From Micromonospora sp. NBC_01796 (lineage in GTDB: Bacteria; Actinomycetota; Actinomycetes; Mycobacteriales; Micromonosporaceae): a DNA stretch of 64,000 bases. The translations under genes and the position numbers were made by a program. Every line of letters begins with the position of its first letter. The stretch's first letter is position 1. The DNA is taken from NCBI RefSeq assembly GCF_035917455.1, contig NZ_CP109078.1:7734001-7798000 (forward strand), read 5' to 3'. Below the pieces are notes generated by a model. It had not been told where the DNA came from and made no database searches. It was given only the letters and a program-made list of their open reading frames with translations. Below are positions 25,489 through 32,711 of this stretch, piece after piece.

Positions 25489-26477
25489 GGACCTTCCGCT
25501 ACCACCGGGCCACCGACCCGGCCGAGGCCGTACGGATGGTGGCCGGCGAGTCCGAGGCGGCGTACCTCGGCGGCGGTACGAACCTCGTCGACCTGATGAA
25601 ACTGAGCGTGCAACGCCCCCGGCTGCTGGTCGACGTGACCCGGCTACCGCTCGGCTCGGTCGAGCCACTGTCCGACGGGGGCCTGCGGATCGGCGCGACC
25701 GTACGCAACAGCGACCTGGCCGCCCATCCCGTGGTCCGACGGGACTTCCCGGTGCTGACCCGGGCCCTGCTGGCAGCCGCCTCCGGCCAACTGCGCAACA
25801 TGGCCACGGTCGGCGGCAACCTGCTGCAACGTACCCGGTGCGTCTACTTCCAGGACGTCGGCAAGCCGTGCAACAAGCGCGAACCCGGAACCGGGTGCTC
25901 CGCGCTGGAGGGCCAGAACCGGGACCTCGCCATCCTCGGCTGGTCGACGTCGTGCGTGGCCACCCATCCCTCCGACATGGCGGTCGCACTCGCCGCCCTG
26001 GACGCCCGGGTCGAGGTCCTGGAGCCGGACGGGGCCCGCGAGATCCCGCTGACCGAGTTCCACCGGCTGCCCGGCGACCGCCCGGACCTCGAGACGACCA
26101 TGGCACCCGGTGGGCTGATCACCGGCGTACGCATCCCGGCTCTCCCGTACGCCCGGCACTCGACCTACCGCAAGGCACGCGACCGGGCCTCGTTCGCCTT
26201 CGCCGCCGGGTCGGTGGCGGCGGTGCTCGACCTGGACGGCGGCCTCGTCCGCGAGGTGCGGATCGCGTACGGCGCGGTGGCCCACCGACCCTGGCGGGCC
26301 CGGCTGGCCGAGGAGGCGCTGCGCGGTCAACCGGCCACGATGGAGAACTTCGGCCTGGCCGCGGACGAGGAACTGGCGGCCGCGCGTCCGTTGCCGAACA
26401 ACGGGTTCAAGGTGTCGCTGATCCACAACCTGACCGTGCGTACGCTCGCCGACCTGGCCGAGGCGGCGACCCGGTGA
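25485..26477 (+). CDS. Aldehyde/xanthine oxidoreductase, FAD subunit (PaoB-like)
   Basis: A 330-residue FAD-binding subunit of the CO-dehydrogenase flavoprotein family. It has AYLGGGTNLVDLMKL near residue 27 and ATVGGNLLQRTRC near residue 106 as FAD-contact loops. After the latter comes the insertion CVYFQDVGKPCNKREPGTGC, which carries the extra Cys residues that bind a 4Fe-4S cluster in E. coli PaoB. It would pass electrons from the 2Fe-2S subunit to an acceptor. The start codon overlaps the upstream stop (ATGA) and its stop overlaps the downstream start (GTGA), giving a tight three-gene operon. Confidence 0.9.
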   Translation: MRTFRYHRATDPAEAVRMVAGESEAAYLGGGTNLVDLMKLSVQRPRLLVDVTRLPLGSVEPLSDGGLRIGATVRNSDLAAHPVVRRDFPVLTRALLAAASGQLRNMATVGGNLLQRTRCVYFQDVGKPCNKREPGTGCSALEGQNRDLAILGWSTSCVATHPSDMAVALAALDARVEVLEPDGAREIPLTEFHRLPGDRPDLETTMAPGGLITGVRIPALPYARHSTYRKARDRASFAFAAGSVAAVLDLDGGLVREVRIAYGAVAHRPWRARLAEEALRGQPATMENFGLAADEELAAARPLPNNGFKVSLIHNLTVRTLADLAEAATR

Positions 26478-28576
26478 GCGCCCCGACCGTCGGCCGTCCG
26501 CACACCCGGCTGGAGGGGCGGGAGAAGGTCACCGGCGCGGCCCGGTACGCCGTCGAGTACCCGGTCGACGGCGTCGTGTACGCCTGGCCCGTGCAGGCCG
26601 ACGTGGTGCGGGCCGGGATCACCCGGGTCGGCGCCGACGCCGCCCTCGCCACACCCGGCGTGCTGACCGTGCTGTGGTACGCCAACGCGCCCCGGCTGCA
26701 CTCGGAGACGAACGTCGACCTGTTCCTGTTGCAGCGACCCGAGGTGCACTTCCGTGGTCAGGTGGTGGCCCTGGTGGTGGCCGAGTCGCTGGAAGCCGCC
26801 CGGGAGGCCGCCGGCCTGGTCCACGTCGACTACGACACGCTGCCGCACAGCACCGTACTGACCGAGACGCATCCGGGCCTGTACTCACCCGACCACGTGA
26901 ACCCGTCCTATCCCACCGACACCGCCCTCGGTGACTTCGAGGCCGGGTACGAGGCCGCGGAGGTACGGGTCGACCACGTGTACCGCACTCCGGCGTACCA
27001 CAACAATCCGATGGAGCCGCACGCCGCGACCGCCCAGTGGCGCGACGGAACGCTGGTGGTGCACGACTCCAACCAGGGGTCCACGCCCGTCGCCCAGGTC
27101 CTGGCCGGGCTGTTCGACCTGCCAACGGACTCGGTGCAGGTGATCAGCAAGCACGTCGGCGGCGGCTTCGGATCCAAGGGCACACCGCGCTGCCAGTCCG
27201 TGCTCGCCGCGATGGCCGCCCTCGCGGTCGACCGGCCGGTCCGGCTGGCCCTTACCCGCCAGCAGATGTTCTCGCTGGTCGGCTACCGCACCCCGACCAT
27301 CCAACGGATCCGGCTCGGTGCCGACGCGGACGGCCGGCTCGCCGCCATCGCCCACGACGCGATCAGCCAGACCTCCACCCTGACCGAGTTCGCCGAGCAG
27401 ACCGCCGTCTACACCCGCGGCATGTACGCGGCCCCGCACCGGCGAACCACGCACCGGATCACCCGGTTGGACGTACCGACGCCGTCGTGGATGCGGGCAC
27501 CGGGTGAGTGCCCCGGCTCGTTCGCGCTGGAGTCGGCGATGGACGAACTGGCGGTGGCCTGCGGGGTGGACCCGGTCGAACTGCGGATCCGCAACGACGC
27601 CCGGGTCGACCCGGAGGAGGGCATCCCGTACAGCAGCCGCAACCTGGTCGCCTGTCTGCGCGAGGGCGCGGAGAGGTTCGGCTGGGCGGACCGGGACCCG
27701 ACCGTCGGCGTCCGGCGGCAGGGGCGCTGGCTGGTCGGTACCGGTGTGGCCGGGGGCAGCTATCCGGCCCGCGCCGGTGCCTCGTCCGCCTCGGCCCAGG
27801 CCAACCCGGACGGCACCTACGTGGTCCGGACCAACGCCGCCGACATCGGTACGGGAGCGCGTACCGCCCTCTGGCAGGTGGCCGTCGACGCGCTCGGCGC
27901 GCCCCCGGAACGGGTACGGATCGAGATCGGTGACAGCCGACTCCCACCGGCCCCGCTGGCCGGCGGCTCGACCGGCACGGCGTCCTGGAGTTGGGCCGTC
28001 AGCAAGGCCTGCCGGGCGCTGCGGGACCGGCTCGGCGACCGGCCGCCCACCCGGGAGGTACGGGTCGAGGCGAACACCACCCCGGAGACGAACGCCCTCT
28101 CGGCGGACCGCTCGTACGTGCGCTACGCCTTCGGCGCCCACTTCGTCGAGGTACGCGTCGACGTGGACAGTGGTGAGATCCGGGTCGGCCGGATGCTCGG
28201 CATGTTCGGGGTCGGGCGGGTGGTGAACCCGACCACCACCCGGTCCCAGCTCATCGGCGGCATGACCATGGGCATCTCGATGGCGCTGCACGAGGAGGGT
28301 CTGCTCGACCCCCGCTTCGGCGACTGGGTCAACCACGACTTCGCCTCGTACCACATCACCGCGAACGCGGACGTCGAGCGGATCGAGGCGGACTGGGTCG
28401 AGGAGGACGATCCGCATCTCAACCCGCTCGGGGTCAAGGGCGTCGGGGAGATCGGGATCGTCGGTTCGGCCGCCGCCATCGCGAACGCCGTGTACCACGC
28501 GACCGGCGTACGGATCCGCGAACTGCCGGTCCGGCTGGACAAGCTGCTGCCCCGGGTCACCGCGCTGCGGGGCTAG
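26474..28576 (+). CDS. Aldehyde/xanthine oxidoreductase, molybdopterin subunit (PaoC-like)
   Basis: A 700-residue molybdenum-binding subunit. It starts RLEGREKVTGAARYAVEY and has HVGGGFGSKG (pterin contact, near residue 230), MRAPGECPGSFALESAMDELA (near 340) and, close to the end, GVKGVGEIGIVGSAAAIANAV. The Glu in VGEIG is the catalytic base of xanthine oxidase-family enzymes. The length agrees with PaoC/YagR (about 730). Substrates of the closest characterised family are aromatic aldehydes, oxidised to acids with water as oxygen source. Its position upstream of the aromatic pathway genes fits, but an N-heterocycle substrate is also possible. Confidence 0.88.
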   Translation: MSAPTVGRPHTRLEGREKVTGAARYAVEYPVDGVVYAWPVQADVVRAGITRVGADAALATPGVLTVLWYANAPRLHSETNVDLFLLQRPEVHFRGQVVALVVAESLEAAREAAGLVHVDYDTLPHSTVLTETHPGLYSPDHVNPSYPTDTALGDFEAGYEAAEVRVDHVYRTPAYHNNPMEPHAATAQWRDGTLVVHDSNQGSTPVAQVLAGLFDLPTDSVQVISKHVGGGFGSKGTPRCQSVLAAMAALAVDRPVRLALTRQQMFSLVGYRTPTIQRIRLGADADGRLAAIAHDAISQTSTLTEFAEQTAVYTRGMYAAPHRRTTHRITRLDVPTPSWMRAPGECPGSFALESAMDELAVACGVDPVELRIRNDARVDPEEGIPYSSRNLVACLREGAERFGWADRDPTVGVRRQGRWLVGTGVAGGSYPARAGASSASAQANPDGTYVVRTNAADIGTGARTALWQVAVDALGAPPERVRIEIGDSRLPPAPLAGGSTGTASWSWAVSKACRALRDRLGDRPPTREVRVEANTTPETNALSADRSYVRYAFGAHFVEVRVDVDSGEIRVGRMLGMFGVGRVVNPTTTRSQLIGGMTMGISMALHEEGLLDPRFGDWVNHDFASYHITANADVERIEADWVEEDDPHLNPLGVKGVGEIGIVGSAAAIANAVYHATGVRIRELPVRLDKLLPRVTALRG

Positions 28577-28622
28577 CGTCGGCGGGTGTCCGGCCACCGG
28601 CCGTCGTCACTGTCGATCGAGG

Positions 28623-28663
28623 TATCGATAACCACCAGTAGCGCGAATCCACCCGTTTCGCTA
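28623..28663. promoter_or_regulatory. Candidate operator region of the P450 operon
   Basis: Two dyads lie in the 195-bp gap before the P450 gene: the palindrome TATCGATA (28623-28630), and TAGCG (28639-28643) with CGCTA (28659-28663), whose inner bases extend the match with AA/TT. No -35/-10 pair is clear. Confidence 0.4.
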
Positions 28664-28771
28664 CCATCCGTACCCGGAGCATGACCCGAGGTAGGTCTTG
28701 GTGTCGTGTCGCGCAACCGCACGTCATACGCGTCCCAAGCGAACGCGCCATCTGACGACAGGGAGCCCCCG

Positions 28772-29980
28772 GTGACGGAAATTCAGCAGGTGTCGAGCGC
28801 CCACGCCTACCCGTTCAACCCGCCCGAACGGCTGGACCTCGACCCGAAGTACGCCGAGCTACGTGAGCACGAACCGTTGACCCGGATCCGGATGCCGTAC
28901 GGCGAGGAAGCCTGGCTGGCCACCCGCTACGCCGACGTACGGGTCGTCCTCGGCGATCCCCGGTTCAGCCGGGCCGCCGCCACGGCCCACGACGAACCCC
29001 GGAGCACGCCCCAGCGGCTGGCGACCGGCATCCTCAGCATGGACCCGCCCGAGCACACCCGGATCCGTACGCTGGTCGCCAAGGCGTTCACGGCCCGACG
29101 GGTGGAGCAGTTGCGGCCGCGTACGCAGCAGATCGCGGACGAGTTGGTCGACGGGTTGGTCCACACCGGTCCCCCGGCCGACCTGGTCGAGGACTTCGCC
29201 ACCCCGCTGCCGATCCGGGTCATCTGCGAACTGCTCGGGGTGCCGGTCGCCGACGAGCACAAGTTCCACCTCTGGTCCGAGGCGATCGTGTCGACCACCT
29301 CGCTGTCCCCGGAAACCATCCAGGAGTACTACGGCAACCTGTACGCGTACATGGGTGGGCTGATCGCGCAGCGTCGCGAGGAACCCACCGACGACCTGCT
29401 CGGCGCGATGGTACGGGCCCGCGACTCCGACGAGGGGCGGCTGACCGAGGAGGAGATGGTGCAGCTCGCGGCCGGTCTGCTCGCCGCCGGACACGAGACG
29501 ACCGTGACCCAGATCCCGAACTTCGTCTACACCCTGCTCCGTAACCCGCAGGAGCTGGCCCGGCTGCGGGCCGACCGGACACTGCTCCCCGGTGCGATCG
29601 AGGAACTGCTGCGCCACGTGCCGCTCGGCGCCGCCTCCGGCTTCGCCCGGTACGCCCTCGAGGACGTCGAACTCGGTGGTGTGCTGGTCCGCGCCGGTGA
29701 ACCGGTGATCGTCGAACTCGGTTCGGCGAACCGGGACCACCGGGTCTTCGGCGACCCGGACCGGCTCGACCTCACCCGTGAGCACAACCCGCACCTGGGC
29801 TTCGGGCACGGCGTACACCACTGCCTCGGCGCGCAGCTCGCCCGGATGGAGTTGCAGGTCGCGATCGGTACGCTGCTCGACCGGCTGCCCGAACTGCGGC
29901 TGGCCGTGCCGGAGGCGGAGCTGCCCTGGAAGAGCGGGATGCTGGTCCGCGGTCTCAAGCACATGCCGGTCGAATGGTGA
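28772..29980 (+). CDS. Cytochrome P450
   Basis: A 402-residue soluble bacterial P450. The I-helix oxygen-activation motif is AAGHETT (near residue 243), the K-helix ExxR is EELLR, and the haem loop is FGHGVHHCLGAQLAR with the proximal ligand Cys351. LSMDPPEHTRIRTLVAKAFT and the general pattern resemble the CYP105/CYP107-like actinobacterial families, which hydroxylate or O-demethylate small molecules. GGGAG precedes the GTG start. It overlaps the ferredoxin gene and presumably uses that protein as electron donor. The position between the aldehyde oxidoreductase and the pca operon suggests an aromatic substrate, but this is inference. Confidence 0.92.
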   Translation: MTEIQQVSSAHAYPFNPPERLDLDPKYAELREHEPLTRIRMPYGEEAWLATRYADVRVVLGDPRFSRAAATAHDEPRSTPQRLATGILSMDPPEHTRIRTLVAKAFTARRVEQLRPRTQQIADELVDGLVHTGPPADLVEDFATPLPIRVICELLGVPVADEHKFHLWSEAIVSTTSLSPETIQEYYGNLYAYMGGLIAQRREEPTDDLLGAMVRARDSDEGRLTEEEMVQLAAGLLAAGHETTVTQIPNFVYTLLRNPQELARLRADRTLLPGAIEELLRHVPLGAASGFARYALEDVELGGVLVRAGEPVIVELGSANRDHRVFGDPDRLDLTREHNPHLGFGHGVHHCLGAQLARMELQVAIGTLLDRLPELRLAVPEAELPWKSGMLVRGLKHMPVEW

Positions 29981-30204
29981 GCCCCGCCTGGCGGGTCCGG
30001 GTGGACTCGCGCCGCTGCATCGGCTCCGGGGTCTGCGCCGGGGCGGCACCGAAGCACTTCGTCCTCGTCGACGGGCTGTCCACCCCGGTCGCCGAGACGA
30101 TCATCCCGGCCGACGAGGTCGCCGCCGCGGCCGACTCCTGCCCGGTGGAGGCGATCACCGTACGGGACTCGACCGACGACCGGTTGATCGCACCGGAGCC
30201 CTGA
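29974..30204 (+). CDS. 3Fe-4S ferredoxin, P450 partner
   Basis: A 76-residue ferredoxin whose Cys pattern CIGSGVC plus a later CPVEAI gives three cluster ligands with the fourth Cys position occupied by Gly/Val, typical of 3Fe-4S ferredoxins that serve bacterial P450s. The ATG at 29974 overlaps the P450 stop by 7 bases (a GTG at 29977 is the alternative start), so the two are translated together. The short acidic tail DDRLIAPEP ends the operon, followed by a strong terminator. Confidence 0.88.
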   Translation: MVSPAWRVRVDSRRCIGSGVCAGAAPKHFVLVDGLSTPVAETIIPADEVAAAADSCPVEAITVRDSTDDRLIAPEP

Positions 30205-30215
30205 CCGGCACCGCT

Positions 30216-30260
30216 CGGTGGGATCCGGCCGGTGGTACCGAGCCGGCCCGGATCCCACCG
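30216..30260 (+). terminator. Terminator of the P450-ferredoxin operon
   Basis: CGGTGGGATCCGG (30216-30228) pairs perfectly with CCGGATCCCACCG (30248-30260), with a 19-base loop that itself contains a CCGG pair. It starts 11 bases after the ferredoxin stop. Confidence 0.88.
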
Positions 30261-30299
30261 ACGAGCGCTCACCGACCGACCGGTGTCTAGGCTGAGCCG

Positions 30300-30638
30300 G
30301 TGATCTACAAACTGTTGGCGGCGGCGGAATGGGCCGAAGCCGAGACCCGGGGTCGGTACGACGGTTCGGCGGTCGACCTCCAGGACGGTTTCATCCACCT
30401 CTCCGGCCGGGACCAGGTGGTCGAGACGGCGGCCCGGCACTTCGCCGGCCAGTCGGATCTCGTCCTGCTCACCGTCGACCCGGATCGGCTCGACCCCGAC
30501 CTGCGCTGGGAACCGTCCCGGGGCGGCGCCCTCTTCCCGCACCTGTACGGACCGCTGCCGACCGGCGCGGTGGTGGCCGTCGCACCCCTGCCGGCTGACC
30601 TCCCGATCCCGGACGCGGTGGCCGCCCTGCTCACCTGA
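30300..30638 (+). CDS. DUF952 family protein
   Basis: A 112-residue protein beginning MIYKLLAAAEWAEAETRGRYDGSAVDLQDGFIHLSGRDQV. The IYKL...W and DGFIHLS motifs are diagnostic of DUF952, a small soluble family with a fold related to ADP-ribosyl-binding proteins and no established function. The GTG start follows the P450 operon terminator, so it has its own promoter. It is convergent with the IclR regulator gene across a short tandem repeat. Confidence 0.85.
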   Translation: MIYKLLAAAEWAEAETRGRYDGSAVDLQDGFIHLSGRDQVVETAARHFAGQSDLVLLTVDPDRLDPDLRWEPSRGGALFPHLYGPLPTGAVVAVAPLPADLPIPDAVAALLT

Positions 30639-30645
30639 GCCCGGC

Positions 30646-30720
30646 CCGAGCCTGGCGCGCTGTCGGCCCGAGACCCGCTGGCCGAGCCTGGCGCGCCGCC
30701 GGCCCGAGACCCGCTGGCCG
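30646..30720. repeat. 36-bp tandem repeat, two copies plus fragment
   Basis: The unit begins CCGAGCCTGGCGCGC and ends GGCCCGAGACCCGCTGG. Copy 1 is 30646-30681, copy 2 is 30682-30717 with two or three substitutions, and a third copy breaks off after a few bases. It fills most of the space between the convergent DUF952 and IclR genes. Confidence 0.85.
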
Positions 30721-30758
30721 AGCCGGGTGGCGGGCCGGCGCAGCGGGACCAATCCACG

Positions 30759-31559
30759 TCAGCGCGTGGGTTGAGCGCCGCCGCGCAGGTCCTCCTCGAT
30801 CCGCCGGGCGGTGGCGAGCAGCGGCGGCAGCAGTTCCCGGCGGATCACCTCGGAGGTGCCCCGGCTGGCGTGCGCCGACACGTTCAGCGCGGCGATGACC
30901 GAGCCGTCCTCGCCGTGGATGGGTGCGGCCAGCGACCGCAGCCCCTCCTCCAACTCCTGGTCGACCAGCGCGAACCCCTGGTTGCCGATCCGGGTCAGCG
31001 CGGCGCGGAGCTTGGCCGGGTCGGTGATCGTACGCCGGGTGAGCGGACGCAACTGCGCCGTGTCGAGGTAGCCGGCGAGCCAGTCGGCCGGCTGTCCGGC
31101 CAGCAGCACCCGCCCCATCGAGGTGGCGTACGCGGGGAACCTGGTCCCGACACTGATCGCCACCGCCATGATCCGCTTGGTCGGCACCCGGGCGACGTAG
31201 ACCACCTCGTCGCCGTCGAGCACCGACATCGAGCAGGACTCGTGGACCTGCGCGACCAGCGCCTCCATGTGCGGCTGGGCCACCTCCGGCAGGCTCAGGC
31301 TGGACAGGTAGGCGTAGCCCAGTTCCAGCACCCGGGGCCGCAGCGAGAACAGCCGCCCGTCCGTACGCATGTATCCCAGCTCGACCAGGGTGAGCAGGAA
31401 GCGGCGGGCGGCGGCCCGGGTCAGCCCGGTCGCGCGGGCCACCTCGCTCAGGGTGAGCTGCGGGTGGACGGCGTCGAAGGCCCGGATCACCGCGAGCCCG
31501 CGCTCGAGGGACTGGACGAACTCCGGACTACGCGACGCCGTCTCGGTCGCCTCGGTCAC
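30759..31559 (-). CDS. IclR family regulator of the pca operon (PcaR-type)
   Basis: A 266-residue IclR regulator. The winged helix is FVQSLERGLAVIRAFDAVHPQLTLSEVARATGLTRAAARRFLLTLVELGYM (residues 13-63). The effector domain has EVVYVARVPTKRIMAVAISVGTRFPAYATSMGRVLLAG and ends AALNVSAHASR. The pattern is that of PcaR/PcaU/PobR regulators, which sense protocatechuate, beta-ketoadipate or 4-hydroxybenzoate. It is the last gene of the pca operon, with GTGA overlap to pcaC, so its level should rise with the operon. The probable sites are the three 15-bp motifs between pcaI and the ABC transporter gene. Confidence 0.88.
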   Translation of the reverse strand: MTEATETASRSPEFVQSLERGLAVIRAFDAVHPQLTLSEVARATGLTRAAARRFLLTLVELGYMRTDGRLFSLRPRVLELGYAYLSSLSLPEVAQPHMEALVAQVHESCSMSVLDGDEVVYVARVPTKRIMAVAISVGTRFPAYATSMGRVLLAGQPADWLAGYLDTAQLRPLTRRTITDPAKLRAALTRIGNQGFALVDQELEEGLRSLAAPIHGEDGSVIAALNVSAHASRGTSEVIRRELLPPLLATARRIEEDLRGGAQPTR

Positions 31560-31936
31560 CCATCCTCCTGTTGCAGAGTGCGCTGTGCGACCTTGAACGC
31601 CCGGTTCGCCGCTGGTACGCCAGCGTAGACGCCGACCTGCAGCAGGACTTCGAGGATCTCCTCGCGTGTCAGACCGTTGCGCAGCGCGGCGCGTACGTGC
31701 ATCGCCAGTTCCTCCTCGTGCTGCAGAGCGGCCAGCATCGCCAACGTGATGCAACTGCGGGTACGCCGGTCCAGGCCGGGACGGGTCCAGATCTCGCCCC
31801 AGGCGTACCTGGTGATGAAGTCCTGGAAGTCGGCGGTGAACTCGTCGGTACCGGCGACGGCCCGGTCCACGTGCGCGTCGCCGAGCACCTGCCGGCGTAC
31901 CGCCATGCCGGCCTCGTGCCGCTCACGGTCGTCCAT
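31556..31936 (-). CDS. pcaC: 4-Carboxymuconolactone decarboxylase
   Basis: A 126-residue enzyme converting gamma-carboxymuconolactone to beta-ketoadipate enol-lactone and CO2. It has YAWGEIWTRPGLDRRTRSCITLAMLAAL and the C-terminal EEILEVLLQVGVYAGVPAANRAFKVAQ, both classical for PcaC and the AhpD-like fold. In many actinobacteria this domain is fused to PcaD as PcaL. Here it is a separate gene with GGGGGAG before its ATG, overlapping pcaD by 14 bases in another frame. Confidence 0.93.
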   Translation of the reverse strand: MDDRERHEAGMAVRRQVLGDAHVDRAVAGTDEFTADFQDFITRYAWGEIWTRPGLDRRTRSCITLAMLAALQHEEELAMHVRAALRNGLTREEILEVLLQVGVYAGVPAANRAFKVAQRTLQQEDG

Positions 31937-32711
31937 CGGGCTCCCCCGGCGATCCGAAATGGTCCAGCAGCAGAGCGGTGACCGTCTCGGGCTGCTCGAC
32001 GTTGGCCAGGTGGGCGGCGTCGGGCACCACCCGCAGCCGGGCGCCCGGAATCGTCGCGGCGATGAGTTCGGCGTGCGGCACCGGCGTCGCCGGGTCGTCG
32101 GCTCCGGCGACCACCAGTGTCGGAGCGGTGATCCGGGGCAGGTCCGGCCGCAGGTCCATCGCCCCGATCGCCTCGCAGCAGGCGGCGTACCCGTCGGCCG
32201 GGGTCGAGGTCAGCATCGCCCGGTGGGCGGCGACCACCTCGGGCCGCCGTACCGCGAAGGATGGGGTGAACCAGCGGGCGAGCACCGCGTCGGCAACCGC
32301 CCCGGTGCCGGCCCGGCGTACCGTCTCCGCCCGCTCCCGCCAGCCCTCCGGTGGGCCGAGCAGGGCCGAGGTGCAGAGCAGCGCCAGCCGTTCCACCCGC
32401 TGCGGGGCGTACGCGGCCAGCCACATGCCGACCATCCCGCCGAGGGACAGTCCCGCGTACGACACCCGCCGGATCCCGAGGTCGTCGAGCAGGTCCAGCA
32501 GGTCGGCGCCGAGACCGGCGATCGTGTACGGGGCGGACGGCGGTGCCGAGCCACCGTGACCGGCGTGGTCGTACCGGATCACCCGGAACCGTGACGCCAG
32601 TACGCCGACCTGCGGCCCCCACATCTGCCCGGTGGTCCCCAACGAACTGCCGAGTACGAGCACCGGCGCGTCTTCGGGACCGTCGATCCGGGCGTGCAGT
32701 CGACTCGTCAT
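31923..32711 (-). CDS. pcaD: 3-Oxoadipate enol-lactonase
   Basis: A 262-residue alpha/beta hydrolase opening beta-ketoadipate enol-lactone to beta-ketoadipate. It has LGSSLGTTGQMWGPQ (oxyanion region), YDHAGHGGSA, the nucleophile elbow AGLSLGGMVGMW (Ser near residue 87), the Asp in VAGADDPATP, and the His in DAAHLANVEQP. The length equals free-standing PcaD. ATGA overlap with pcaB upstream and a 14-base overlap with pcaC downstream make this one translational unit. Confidence 0.93.
   Translation of the reverse strand: MTSRLHARIDGPEDAPVLVLGSSLGTTGQMWGPQVGVLASRFRVIRYDHAGHGGSAPPSAPYTIAGLGADLLDLLDDLGIRRVSYAGLSLGGMVGMWLAAYAPQRVERLALLCTSALLGPPEGWRERAETVRRAGTGAVADAVLARWFTPSFAVRRPEVVAAHRAMLTSTPADGYAACCEAIGAMDLRPDLPRITAPTLVVAGADDPATPVPHAELIAATIPGARLRVVPDAAHLANVEQPETVTALLLDHFGSPGEPDGRP

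Noticed and set aside
30640-30740. Possible CRISPR-like array
   Set aside because: The units are adjacent without spacers and only two are complete, so this is a tandem duplication. The same applies to 40505-40556.
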